NCBI GenBank assembly: GCA_026745465.1
Contig: JACYXH010000783.1
Location: forward strand, 1,557,501-1,621,500
Direction: 5' to 3'
Source: Lota lota
Lineage: Eukaryota > Chordata > Actinopteri > Gadiformes > Lotidae
Length of the DNA stretch: 64,000 nucleotides
The position numbers were made by a program, and so were the translations under genes. Shown here piece after piece: positions 11,030 through 23,362 of this stretch. Below the pieces are notes generated by a model that was not told the DNA's origin, made no database searches, and saw only the letters and a list, made by a program, of their open reading frames with translations. Positions within the stretch are counted from its first letter, which is position 1; each line of letters begins with the position of its first letter.

Positions 11030-14000
11030 TCAGTCCCGCTGGTTCACCTGCGCCATTAGACCCTCCAGCTGAGGACGGGCCTTGAAGCGCTCGAGGAAAT
11101 CCCTCTCCGCGTGCTGAGGGGAAGGATCGGCACAGCGGTCGTTAACACTCGTTTAAGGAAAGACGCCGCGTTATCCCGTGCTTCTATCCCACCGTGCCGT
11201 TCGTTTCCCCAGCCCCCCCCCCCCCCCTCCCTTTCCCCCCCCCCCCACATACATTTGGAGCACCACAGAGGGCGGGAGGGTGTTCAGACTCCCAGACGAA
11301 GGGGTGCTGGGTCGGACATGTGCTCACTTACCTCCTTAACGGAAAGCTGAACGCCTTCCGGCTGGTTTCGGAGAACCACGTCCATGAAGGTCGGGCACAG
11401 GGTGGCGGTCATGCTGCCGATCTGCAACAGGGAGACAGCGTCACGATGAATGCTCTCCTGAAACGAGTCCTCTTCCGTTGTCTTTTTGTAAACGCCTGCA
11501 GAGTGTCTACTGAAGAGTGAAACCCACCTGGACGATCCTCTCGTGCGTCTTCAGGACGGCGTCGATGTACATCTTCGTACCTTGCTCCTGCATCAGCATC
11601 ACCTCCGTGGTCTTGGTCGGTAAAGCGTAGCTGCGCGGGGAACCAAAGCGCAACGTTGAACGAGCTACATTTGACGACAGCGCTGTTAGCTACTAGATTT
11701 GGGAAGAGACGAGGTTTTCAGATGGGCCCTCACTTTAGCACCAGGCGTCTTGTTTGACTGGCCGTTACAATCCATTCCAAAAATCGACCTTATTGTGATA
11801 TCACAGATGTGTGGTGTGGATTACACCTGGCGGTATAATAGTTGCCCTCCAAATGATAATCCTTGTTTGCCGACAACAAACTGGTGAAGCGTCAAAATTG
11901 GCAGTTAACTACTAGGTAGCAACACATAGGGATTCACAGACAACAGTAACGTAAAGCAACCCAACTCCCAAAATAAAAACCTCCGGGAGAGCCCCATCTC
12001 TGGTGGAAAAAAACGGATAATTGCAATTGGCGTTTCTGATCGACGCTTAAGTGACGTCACCGGCCAAGCCGTACACATGACAAGTGACGTCCCCACAGGG
12101 GGGACAAGTTTGGCCAAAGAGGAACGGAGACGGCGGTGTCCCGACGTCCGGCCACTCGTCCCCCAGGGGGCCTGCGGGACCCCGGCAGGACCCCTCCAGC
12201 GCCGCGTCCCTGTACGAACCTTTCCGACACTCGGACGCCCAGTCGATTGCAGAGGTTGTGGATGTACTGGGAGTAGTGCTCCACCACCGTCATGTCGTAG
12301 CCCGACACCTTGACGCTCAGAGAGCCGTACTCGGTGGCGGTGGCGGCCCGGATGGCCTTCATTTGAAGTCTGTCCCGCTTCTTCCTGGGCTAAACACAAA
12401 ACAGTCCAGACGTTCAGCACTTTTCATGCAAAACCTGCAATACAAACACGCGCACGACAAAGGAGCCACAGACGACAAAGAGTTTCAAACGAAACGGATA
12501 AATCGGAGTCACGTAACATTTTGAAGTGACCATTTTGTCACCGAGTCTCATATATTCTGTTGGAAATCTTTTTTCGAAGTATTTCGTAGCAGTTATTCAG
12601 AGACACTTGAAACACTGACTTTTTTTCCCACAGAGTAAGTTCATATTATTAGGGTGTGTACACAAAAAAAAAAACAGTCACTGAAAAAGATCCCCCCTAA
12701 AAAGTGCCCTTAATGCATCGCAAAACAGCAATACCACTGAAACACAGGAAAGCACGACAAAAGCTAATTGAAACATAGCACAACAGTAACAACACAGTCC
12801 CAGGCATCACATCAGATGGGGTGGCTCTGTAATCCTAAACAACTCACCACTTCTTTGGGCAACAGATATTTCCACCGGCCGATGCCATGTGTTGGCATCG
12901 TTCTGTACTGCCTTTCATTCGTAGGAGCAAGTCCTGCAGAAAAGACAATATACGTAAATACCACGCAAAGCAATATAGATTACGTTTCTTCGTGTATATA
13001 CTTACTACAAAGAGGGGTCGGCAAAGATGATGTGACCCTTTAAAAAAAAGAAAGAATAGAAAACATTTCAGCCGTTATTGCAGAAATCGACTACATTTTG
13101 GGAGACATTGTCACAGCATTGGAGCCAATACCACTAAATGCACACTATAACATGTACGCTATAACACCGTGTTTCAAACACGTTTAATCACATTATAGAA
13201 ATGAAGTGGTAGAGAAAACACCTCACCGTTGTAATAAAGCTGATGCTTGATTCTTCAGAAATGATTGTGTGAGGGCCACCCGCCACTGGAAGAAAACCAA
13301 GACACACTCAAGGGGTTAAAGCTAGTATACTCGGTTCTATGTCGGTGACTTCACATAGCCTAGTTGGGATTTTAATCCTATTTACCTGTGCCAGGAGGCG
13401 GTTTTTATGACCTGCCCTACTCTACCTCTGATTTTCATAGCCTGACGACTACGTTCCTCACGTACCCCTTGAAAGAACAGTTAACATTTGACTGTTTTGC
13501 CGTCTTCTGTAAATTACACATGAGAACTTTGCCCTCCGGGCTTTCTGCCTGAAATCCCCCTGCAGGAAAGGCTTTAGGTCAAGTGTCGTAGTATAAAGTG
13601 AGACAAAGTACATGCAGGGAGGAGGTCGTGGTGGCTGACTGGTTTAGGCAACACAACTACTTGGTTAGGCAACGCAACTAACACAACTACTTGGTTAGGC
13701 TACACAACTAGGTTAGTTCGTTAGTGTTAGGCAACACAACTAGGTTAGTTGGTTAGGGTTAGGCAACACAACCAAGTTAGTTGGTTAGGGTTAGGCAACA
13801 CAACTAAGTTAGTTGGTTAGGGTTAGGCAACACAACTTGCTGGTTAGGGTTAGGAGTGGGGGGGGTCATGCCTTAGCCATCCCAGGAAACAAAGTATCAC
13901 TGCCGGGAGAGTTGAGCAAAGTTCAATGCGTTCAAATTCATATTTCTTCGCCCACATAATTGTAATGTCATTACGTAGAACGGACGGCATGATACAATAT

Positions 14001-14224
14001 CTACTGGCTATTGGAATAAAGAACCATGAAGGGGAAACGTCTACATGTACTGATAGCATTAACGGTAAGGGAAGCATGCATTTCGGTCAATCAACGTCGA
14101 TTAAAAAGCAGCCCTCACAAGCCTAACAGTAGAAAGCGCTGGTCGGCTAGCTCTATTTTGACCTCTAACAAGGCAGTCGCTGAACAAACAGTGGCCACCG
14201 TACCTGTAAAACGAGCAGGCTCAT
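11030..14224 (-). CDS. mrpl48: mitochondrial large-subunit ribosomal protein mL48 (MRPL48)
   Basis: This is a component of the mitochondrial ribosome large subunit, with the S10-like fold. Eight coding exons read on the minus strand: 14224-14204, 13285-13227, 13037-13006, 12933-12848, 12389-12220, 11630-11528, 11421-11332 and 11113-11030. Every junction has GT-AG signals and matching phase, giving 645 nt or 214 aa; human MRPL48 has about 212. The start MSLLVLQ leads into a basic, hydrophobic presequence ([13 protein letters not shown]) suited to mitochondrial import. Conserved stretches are [55 protein letters not shown] and [19 protein letters not shown]. The core S10-like domain begins around residue 85. 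The start is chosen because the seven-codon first exon has a good Kozak context, a proper donor and the right phase. A reverse CCAAT box (CATTGG) lies near 14399. Only the tiny first exon is somewhat uncertain. Confidence 0.93.
11214..11246. repeat. poly-C tract in the last mrpl48 intron
   Basis: Two long C runs separated by 'tccctttc' lie between the last two mrpl48 exons, so the transcript carries G runs there. Such tracts are prone to length polymorphism and sequencing error. Confidence 0.85.
13636..13855. repeat. 32-bp minisatellite containing TTAGGG
   Basis: The unit 'aggcaacacaactaagttag' continuing to 'ttggttagggtt' recurs at 13729, 13761 and 13793, with degenerate units before and after. 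Each full unit includes GGTTAGGGTTAGG across the junction, which is telomere-like. It lies in the first mrpl48 intron. Confidence 0.85.
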
Positions 14225-15624
<1,400 letters not shown>

Positions 15625-18141
15625 TTAAACCTCCTCCTCCTCCTCCTCTTCTTCACCGTCCTCTTCTTCGTAGTCCTCCTCTGGGCTGTAAAGGTCGTCA
15701 GCCGAGTCGCTCTGGTCCTCCTCCTCCTCCTCCTCCTCTGCCTCCTCCTCACCCTCGCTTCTCAGCTCATCGCTGCTGTCGTCATCTTCGTTGTCGTCGT
15801 CTTCCTCTTCCGTCACCTCCTCCTCCTCCTCCTCCATCCCCTCCTGCTGTCCTTCCTCGCCTGCTTCTGGAAGATGCCCTGAAGAACAAACGGTCAAGGT
15901 CAAAGGTCGTAGCCCGTGTTACATAACTCCTTCAAGTCAAACAATACAACTCTCCCAACTGGTGCCCCCCGCTGTGCTTACGGAGATGTTCGACGGCGGC
16001 AATGATGAGCGACTGGAGTTGCACCTCCAGGAACTGAATCATTTCCTGGTTCATGGCGTCTCCGAGGGCGTCCGTCTCCATGTCCACGTACTCGGGGTAA
16101 AACATGCTCTTCCTCAGCTGACGACGACACCTGCAACGCACCGACCATTTTAAGAAAGGTCCCAGGAACAAACACGCGCCTCGTCAACGCCAGCCAACAG
16201 TTTACGAGGCAGATTAGGCTAATCCCAAATCATGCTATACCAACATTATGAACCCAGAAGCACGCAAATGCTCATCATATAACCCTGAATCATGCTAACC
16301 CTGAGTCATGCCAGCCCCGAATCAAGCTAACCCTGAATCAAGCTTACCCTGAATCAGGTGAACCCTGAATCAGGCTTAGCCTAAATCAGGTGAACCCTGA
16401 GTCAGGCTTAGCCTAAATCAGGCTAACCCTGAGTCAGGCTTAGCCTAAATCAGGCTAACCCTGAGTCAGGCTTAGCCTAAATCAGGCTAACCCTGAACCA
16501 GGCTAACCTTGAAACAAAGCTAAACACTGAATCCTGCTAATCCTGAGTCATGCTAAACCAGCCAGAAAATGAAGGTAAGTGAAATACGTACTGCTTCCTT
16601 GTAGTTTTGTATGCCTAGGGAAAACAAAAAGTATCGTAAAGTTTAACGTCTAATAGTAATATGCCATGTTATAGAAGTAAAACAAGTAACAAGTGAAAAC
16701 CTAAATGTAGGCAACCCAGTTGTTATATTAGATAAAGATATCTCGATAGATGAAAAAACAACTACTTTGACGATTGTGTACTTGGGGTGAAAGCAGACCC
16801 AGACTGTGCATTATAAGCTGTAGATATTTAATGGGTACATTTTTCACGAGCAAACTGCTACCAACTAGTGTGGTGCTATGCGCATAATTGGTTAGGTGAA
16901 AACGTGTGGAAGCAGGGGGAGTCCGTCTTGCCTGGATGAAGCGGAAATGGTCGTTCTCCAGCAGCAGTGTCTCCATGCCACAGCGGACCTCCTGCAGCCG
17001 GGCCTGGTCCTGGCCCACGCGCTGCAAGTTCTTCTGGATGACCCGGCGGTTGGCGTCGCTGTGGCCCCGGGCGGAGCCCCGCAGCTGGGTGATGAAGCAG
17101 TCCACCTTGGCCTTCAGCTCCTCCCCCAGCGTGCCGAGACACTGCTCAGAGTCCTCCGAGAACTTCTGCATGGAGGGATGGATGAGGGATGAGTGGATGG
17201 ATGAGGGATGGATGGATGGATGAGGGATGGATGGATGGATGATGGATGAGGGATGGATGGATGGATGAGGGATGGATGAGGGATGGGTGGATGGATGAGG
17301 GATGGGTGGTGGATGGATGAGGGATGGGTGGATGGATGAGGGATGGATGGGTGGCGGATGGATGGAGAGATGGATGTTGGATGAATGGATAGATGGATGG
17401 GTAGATGGATGATGGATGGGTGAGTGGATGGATGTTGGATGGGTGGATAAATCGGTGGATGGATGATGGATGTGTGGATGTTGGATTGATGGATGGTTGG
17501 TTGGGGCCGGGATGGAAGGTGGGATGGATGGATGCATAAATGGATGGAGACTATCAGAGGGAGATAAAATCGGAGAATCTTAAATACTTTCTACACATTT
17601 AAGGGCCCAATTTGGCCACCAGGGGTGCGGTTCTAAAATCCATCTGCTTGTGACGTCACACTCGGGAGTGTCCACCCATGTGTGACATCACAGGTGGGAA
17701 TGTCCACCCACGTTTGTTAACACACTGGGGGGGTGCAGGGGATGGTTCCAGATGGTTGGTCCTTGTGGGCTCTTACCCGGTTCTGTCGCTCCTTCTCCCT
17801 CTGCTCATGGACCTTCTTCTCTGTGGTGGTGTACCTCCTCTCCAGCCGGTACAGCTGCTTGTCCAGAGACTCCTGGACAGATCACATTCACACCGCCACT
17901 TAACATATGGAAATAGGACTTAGGAAATACATTCAAGTGCACTGCTAAAGGAACTGCTTCACAGGTCCTTTATTCACCGCTCTCTCTGTCACAGTCACTC
18001 ACACACACACACACACACACACATTGTCTCTCACTCACTCACACACACCACTAACAATAGGATAGCCATTCACATGGATTCCAGATGAATCACACTAAAT
18101 GTTGCACAACACACAACTAGAAGGTGGAGCCAGTCACACAA

Positions 18142-18204
<63 letters not shown>

Positions 18205-19828
18205 TTGATATAATTTTGTTATCATTATTGAGCGATTATTACTATCCATTCGTTAATATTCATTGTAATTAAATCCATTTGGGTTATTTTGATTATAAAA
18301 AAGAAATAGGTCAAATGCAAGAAGCGGAGGCTGACTTGAGAGATTCGCCAAGCTGCACCCTGATCACCACTCCCATCATGCTGCACGTGTGTGGAGGAGG
18401 ACCATCCATCGACCAATCACAATCGCTCTACCTTCATGTCTCTGGCGGTGTTCCTCAGGGTCTTGATGCTGTGGCCCGCGTGCCCCCCCTCGATGGTGCA
18501 GGCGTTGCACACGCACACCTTGTCGTCGAGGCAGTAGTACCTACGGTTACAACATGGGGTCAGGTCCCGAGGTCACAACATGGGGTCAGGTCCCGAGGTC
18601 ACAACATGGGGTCAGGTCCCGAGGTCACAACATGGGGTCAGGTCCCGAGGTCACAACATGGGGTCAGGTCCCGAGGTCACAACATGGGGTCAGGTCCCGA
18701 GGTCACAACATGGGGTCAGGTCCCGAGGTCACAACATGGGGTCAGGTCCCGAGGTCACAACATGGGGTCAGGTCCCGAGGTCACAACATGGGGTCAGGTC
18801 CCGAGGTCACAACATGGGGTCAGGTCCCGAGGTCACAACATGGGGTCACGCCACGTACTTACAGCGCGCAGGTACAATTAGGACAACGTCCTCGAGGTGG
18901 CCCCCCTTTCTTTTCCAAAATCGATCCATTTGTGACAACGCAAACGAAGAATGCCCACCCATATAAGCTGTAGACATTTGATGTTGCATGTTTTTATTTC
19001 ACATATTCCAAGGGCTAAAGGTCCCTTATACGAACAGACCTACGCCTAACGATCTACAGCCACCCTCATACAAAACGGACGGGGGGGGGGGGGGGGGACG
19101 GGATGGGACGGCGAGTGATGGGGGGGGGGGGTCCGGTACCTGTAGATCTCGTCGTGGCTCGGACACTTGCGGCTGCGGAGGTCGTCCAGGGGGTCGGTCA
19201 GCGGGTGCTCCCTGAACGCCGGCAGCTCCAGGTGGGGCCGCACGTGCTCGCCGCACATCGACACCTCGCACTTCAGGCACGTCTTGACGGCGGGGGTCGC
19301 CACGGCGACGGCCGCGCCCGCGGGGTCGCCCGTCGCCTCGCCGGGAACAGGGGCCCCGGCTCCCCCTCGCTCGCCGCCGGCGACGGGCGACTCGGCGCCG
19401 CCGGCCCCCCGCGCCGCTGACTCGGCGCCCGGCGGCGGACAGTAATCGCACGGGACCGAGAGTCGAGCAGCGGAGCGGGGCGGCGCGCCCAAGGAGGAGG
19501 CGGAGCCCAGCGACGGTTCTCCCGCCGTCGCCGTCGTGGCCGCCGCCGCCGCCGCCAGCCGGCCGCGGCGGAAGTCGTCGGCGATGTTGGCTAGCTTGAA
19601 GTTCTTCTGGAACTTGGTGGTGGAGCAGCGGTGGCTCTCGCGGCACTCGGGGCAGTGGAGGTGGCCGCGCTGCGACGCCGCCTGGTGCTGCAGCCGGCGC
19701 AGGCAGCCCAGGCAGAAGTTGTGTCCGCAGGGCAGCAGGCGGGGGTCTCGGTACACGTCCAGACACACGGGACACGTCAGCTCCTCCCTCAGCACGCTGC
19801 TGGACAGCTCCGGGTGGACACACGCCAT
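15625..19828 (-). CDS. TRIM/RBCC E3 ubiquitin ligase with acidic C-terminal tail
   Basis: It is predicted to be a RING-type ubiquitin ligase. Seven exons: 19828-19140, 18540-18432, 17872-17777, 17165-16932, 16614-16592, 16130-15982 and 15878-15625. Phases agree and the total is 1554 nt, or 517 aa. The RING spans residues about 18-60 ([23 protein letters not shown], split here as CPVC...CGHNFC...CPEC). A GC-rich Ala/Gly/Pro linker follows, with a first B-box-like Cys pair (VPCDYC), then a B-box 2 broken by the exon 1/2 junction (CPSHDE...[14 protein letters not shown]). Exons 3-4 are a coiled coil. Exons 5-6 hold a basic patch and a helical segment. Exon 7 is an acidic tail, mostly Glu/Asp, of about 80 residues. 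No SPRY/B30.2 domain is present. The exon 4 donor is GC (CAG|gcaaga) rather than GT. An in-frame upstream ATG at 19852 would add eight residues; I prefer MACVHPE. RING, coiled coil and acidic tail recall the muscle MuRF group, but I cannot assign an orthologue. Confidence 0.85.
16270..16560. repeat. 32-bp minisatellite in a TRIM intron
   Basis: Degenerate copies of 'tcaggctaaccctgagtcag' plus 'gcttagcctaaa' run between exons 5 and 6. The central copies (about 16383-16500) are nearly perfect. Confidence 0.85.
17168..17535. repeat. (GGAT)n-derived array touching a TRIM acceptor
   Basis: ATGGATGGATGAGGG-type repeats start three bases from the exon 4 boundary at 17165. On the transcribed strand this is CATCCATCCCT, which serves as an unusually long pyrimidine-rich tract before the acceptor. 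Confidence 0.9.
18146..18196. repeat. (CA)n microsatellite in a TRIM intron
   Basis: A pure CA run. A shorter one lies at 18001-18023. Confidence 0.9.
18546..18847. repeat. 26-bp perfect minisatellite in a TRIM intron
   Basis: About 11.5 near-identical copies of 'gaggtcacaacatggggtca' plus 'ggtccc' lie in the first TRIM intron, ending six bases from the exon 2 acceptor. Because 26 is not a multiple of three and the unit lacks stops, long open frames occur in all plus frames; they are artefacts. Each unit has one AGGTCA and one GGGTCA. Confidence 0.95.
19081..19129. repeat. two poly-G tracts beside TRIM exon 1
   Basis: G runs at 19081-19097 and about 19120-19129 lie just inside intron 1. On the transcript they are C runs. 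Confidence 0.8.
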
Positions 19829-19877
19829 CTTGGGGAGCAGGCGGGGGGACATTTATAGTACAATGGAAAAGAGTGGG

Positions 19878-19962
19878 GTTAGAGAGAGAGACAGAGAGAC
19901 AGAGAGAGAGAGAGACAGAGAGAGAGACAGAGACAGAGAGAGAGACAGAGACAGAGATAAGC
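19878..19962. repeat. (GA)n-rich tract upstream of the TRIM start
   Basis: AGAGAGAGACAGAGAC-type repeats lie in the 5' untranslated or first-intron region. On the transcribed strand the tract is pure pyrimidine and is followed by tactataaatgtcc, so it may be an intron end. Confidence 0.8.
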
Positions 19963-19999
19963 CAAAGGGGGGTTGGGGTAAACACATACTGTCCCGGTA

Positions 20000-21884
20000 A
20001 CTAATGTAAAACACGGGTGTTGTAAACGACTAATAACCGCCAAACCGAACTTCTAAGGCTTTGAAAGTTGCCATAGCATATTCTTTCGTTAGCCACACAA
20101 GATAGGCAGTGCTACATTAGTGAAGATAGTAAAGTCTTTAGAAAACAATTATTACATTAATTAGAATCTACGAAACAATATTACAATATAATTACAACCA
20201 AAAAACATTGCATCCGGCATAAGTGGAAGAGTGGCTTCCATTATGAATGACTTATGGTGTTCATTTCCAAACGTTAGGACAGTTGTTGTTGTTGTTGTTT
20301 TCTGATTCTTACTACATTGATACTGAATCACGTCCCCGTTTACTGGCGTGGCCTCGCATTAATACTGACCGAATACCTCTGAACTTAAAGTGTGTTATCT
20401 CTCAGAAACCAATCCCAAACTCACCTTGCTCGTCTCTGGTACCTGCGGGGTGTTTCAGTCATCGGGCCTTTGTTTGTACCTCTAGTGTTTTCGGCACACG
20501 TGGGGGTCGGACACTGTGTGTGCGAGGTGTGTAAAGGTGTGTGGGTCCGTCAACACGACTAATGACAGGGGGAACACAACGCGAAGAGCTGCCGGACACG
20601 GGACCGTCTGACGTCATTTCAATGCGCTTCCCGCGGCTATGTTGCTATGGTTATGGTGCGTTGACGTTCTAACACAGTCATTTCCGCCATATGGGGAAAA
20701 TGACACTCAATTAACTTTGAGTGGGTTAAGGTTTAGGAGGACATCTGAAACAGATAATGTTATAGGAGCACACACAATAAAACAATCATAAACATTTAGC
20801 GACCGGTCCGGTTAATCATCTGCGAGTGTTTTCCCTCTCCTCGAGTCCTTTGCCAAATAGTAAATTACAATTTGGTGTAATGTATGTTGTCAACCAATAA
20901 AGTAGTAGAAAAACAAAAGCAGTGCCATTTAATATGTGGCCAATCGCAACACGCAAGTTCAACAATAATGGAGATCTTTATGATCGTGTCTTGCGTCCCA
21001 CATGACTTGAACGCAGCATTGTGTCCAGTAACGAACAATGACGACCAATGAAAGGCCGAACTGAACAATGACTAACACTAACGGTAACACATGCTAAGTC
21101 TACAACTGGTGAGGTTTAAGGACATTACACATAGATGGATATATTGAACATGGCAGCTGATGGGAAAATGTTTTTTTTGTTGCCAATTTTAACTAATGTT
21201 AAAAATTCAGAAAGTATCCGGACCCCATCACTTTTGCCTATGTTCATGTTTTTACTTGGCCTAAATAGCCCAAAAAATGTTCATTGGAAATATTTTCATG
21301 AATTTGTCCAGAATAACACACGCAAAGTTCCTTTGCAAACCAAATGACCACTAGAACATTGTCAATGTGTTATGTAAATCCTGCTTTTAACATTTGCTTC
21401 ACATAGGCCTTCGCCATGGCCCAAATGACCAGAGAAAAACTGAAATGAAATTTGTATATATATATATATATATATATTGAATACAATTTGTATTGAGTTA
21501 GTTCATACATTGTTGATTTCATAATTAATAGGGTAACATTTTATATAGAGCCTAATATATTGCCTATTTCAATAATATACAGGCCTAATTCCCTAAATCA
21601 CACACGATCATTACACTTCTTCACTATTTTAATTTCCCCAGGGATGTATAAGTAGGCCTACCTAACTATAACTATCATTGAATCACGTGAATATTGTGTT
21701 TACGTTATTACGTTTGTTACATTAATAACCAATGAATAATAAGTAGCCACGCGGGCTTGATTTACGTCTTAGGTTTTTATTGGTTGAATGTAATCAATGT
21801 TTAGGCCTGAGGTCTTTAGGTCGCCTTCCGCACCGGGCAGGACAGTTTCAAGTAGGCCTACAGAGCTTCCACTACCACTGAACC
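20000..21884. other. spacer with a CRE-bearing promoter candidate
   Basis: No coding exon is supported. A GC-rich patch at about 20440-20700 with a palindromic TGACGTCA is the best candidate for the TRIM promoter, with a non-coding first exon. A (TA)n run lies at about 21457-21478. Confidence 0.4.
20609..20616. promoter_or_regulatory. perfect CRE palindrome TGACGTCA
   Basis: A full cAMP-response element about 780 bp upstream of the TRIM ATG, in a CpG-richer patch followed by 'gttgctatggttatgg', which resembles half of an RFX X-box. TATA-less housekeeping promoters often carry a CRE. Confidence 0.4.
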
Positions 21885-22558
21885 ATGTCGATCTCTATCA
21901 CACAGGGCCTCAACTTGTTTCTTTGTGCCTTGTGCAACATCTTCCTCATCCTGTTAGCAAACGTTAAGTCAGGTCCACCTTATTGTACATCTTTAATCAC
22001 AGCTCCAGTCTCAAAGGGCTCCGCAGGCCACATTATACGACCCCCCCCCCCCCCCCCCCCCCCCCCCAACCCTCCACCCGCTACGTGAGAAGGAACGCAG
22101 AAAGAAGGATCCCTCTTATATTTGTATTCTATTAGACTCCTATTGTTTGATTTGGAATTATTTGTATTGTTAAATTTTATTAAAAATTACCGCCTTTATT
22201 TTTTACCACCTTTATCACCTTTAAACCTTGTTCTAAGGTGCTGTAAGAGCTAAGCGCTATCATTTGAGTATCATTTGAATATCTGTTCTGGTTGACTGCA
22301 AGTCTGCCTCTGTGAGACAATTCTTTTTGGGCTCATTTCTGACCAATCAAGGCATCCCTTCCCTGATTGGTTCGGGGAATCTATCTTGTCTGTCATTCAC
22401 AGGTGTGTGACAAAAACACTACTCAATGGTGGCGAAAGGTAGGGAGGGAGCAGAGAGGGAGGGGCGTTTTTTGGGGTTGTTTTTTTTCTGAATCTTGCTC
22501 TCTCCCTTTACAACTCTCACCGATTTTACAGACAGCAGCTCAAGATGTGAATATGTAG
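21885..22558 (+). CDS. possible 34-residue two-exon membrane/secreted miniprotein
   Basis: Exon 1 (21885-21962) encodes MSISITQGLNLFLCALCN followed by IFLILLAN, a strongly hydrophobic segment, with ATG in a good context (aaccATGt) and donor AAC|gttaagt. Exon 2 (22532-22558) follows a gattttacag acceptor in phase 0, encodes TAAQDVNM and stops. An AATAAA lies at about 22571. The product would be a single-pass membrane micropeptide or a bare signal peptide. Alternatively exon 1 is the signal exon of a larger gene, or the match is chance. A poly-C tract at 22030-22067 lies in the intron. I do not recognise a family. Confidence 0.28.
22030..22067. repeat. poly-C tract
   Basis: More than thirty nearly uninterrupted C residues. 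Confidence 0.9.
22276..22372 (+). repeat. dispersed repeat, also at 24988-25085
   Basis: Both copies share 'gttctggttgact', 'tctgcctctgtg', 'tttctgacca' and 'ggttcgggga' in order. The second copy lies in the intron between the two lectin-domain exons of the 23-26 kb gene. It is unclassified and non-coding. Confidence 0.55.
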
Positions 22559-22754
22559 TCTTTATTTCACAATAAAGCAGTACTCGAGAGTTTAACTGTA
22601 TATTGTGTCATAATATACAATTACGTAAGAAATAAGTTTGACATAAATGCACACGGGACACACACAACTGTCCGTAACTTCGATCTAACGTGCAAACTAA
22701 GGACATAAAATAAAAACACTAGTCAAACACGCAAAACTCGGGGTGGGGCCATGA

Positions 22755-22976
22755 TCACAAACACACAGACCTTATGGATGCTCTTACAAGCTCCTCGTCT
22801 CCATACACATGCAAACACACAGACCTTATGGATGCTCTTACAAGCTCCTCGTCTCCATACACATGCAAACACACAGACCTTATGGATGCTCTTACAAGCT
22901 CCTCGTCTCCATACACATGCAAACACACAGACCTTATGGATGCTCTTACAAGCTCCTCGTCTCCATACACATGCAA
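22755..22976. repeat. 54-bp minisatellite, four near-perfect copies
   Basis: The unit begins 'aaacacacagaccttatgga' and ends 'ccatacacatgc'. As 54 is a multiple of three and the unit is stop-free, five of the six frames look open here with 18-residue repeats. There is no start context, splice site or codon bias to support a protein. It lies downstream of the 23-26 kb lectin gene. Confidence 0.9.
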
Positions 22977-23047
22977 ATACTGTGTATGTGTATGTATCTG
23001 TACGTGTTCACATGGGTGTGTATGCATGTGGGTTTGGGTGTGCGCGC

Positions 23048-23130
23048 ATCAGAATCAGAATCAGAAAAGCTTTATTGCCAAGTACGTTTTTTAAGCATAC
23101 AAGGAATTTGTCTTGGTGATGTAGGTGCAC
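23048..23130 (-). mobile_element. retroposon 3' tail (GCAATAAAGC type)
   Basis: On the minus strand it reads 'caaattccttgtatgcttaa' then 'gcaataaagcttttctgatt' with a CTGATT repeat end. This is a familiar interspersed sequence in fish genomes. It may also supply the polyadenylation signal for the lectin gene whose last exon ends at 23363. Confidence 0.55.
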
Positions 23131-23288
23131 GTCACGTTCTCTATTGCAGGTTAAACAGAACAAACAAAATAAGTATAAATATATGTATAAATATATACAC
23201 ACAATTTAGATTTACAAGAGCAGATTAAGTACAGTGGCATGTAGAGCCAGGGGTGGGGTGTGGAGAGAGTCAGGGGGTGTGGAGAGAG

Positions 23289-23341
<53 letters not shown>
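23289..23341. repeat. (GT)n microsatellite after the lectin gene
   Basis: It starts about 20 bp beyond the proposed stop codon, in the 3' UTR; on the mRNA it is (CA)n, a potential hnRNP L binding tract. Confidence 0.9.
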
Positions 23342-23342
<1 letters not shown>

Positions 23343-23362
23343 CAGTCTGTTGCTTCAGTCAG

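Noticed and set aside
16728..17537. A 269-residue minus-strand frame rich in Pro, Ser, His and Ile
   Set aside because: Its first half is the (GGAT)n array. Only its second half is real, as TRIM exon 4 (17165-16932).
18546..18847. Possible CRISPR-like array of regular direct repeats
   Set aside because: There are no unique spacers, the units are head to tail and the genome is vertebrate. The same applies to the arrays at 22.8, 45.7 and 56.2 kb.
18279..18973. Three overlapping plus-strand frames of 128-200 residues with regular repeats
   Set aside because: They translate the 26-bp minisatellite inside a TRIM intron. The repeat lacks stops, so every plus frame stays open.
19026..20000. Arginine/proline-rich frames of 92-319 residues overlapping TRIM exon 1
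   Set aside because: They are antisense or shifted frames of the GC-rich exon. Only the RING-containing frame has recognisable domains.
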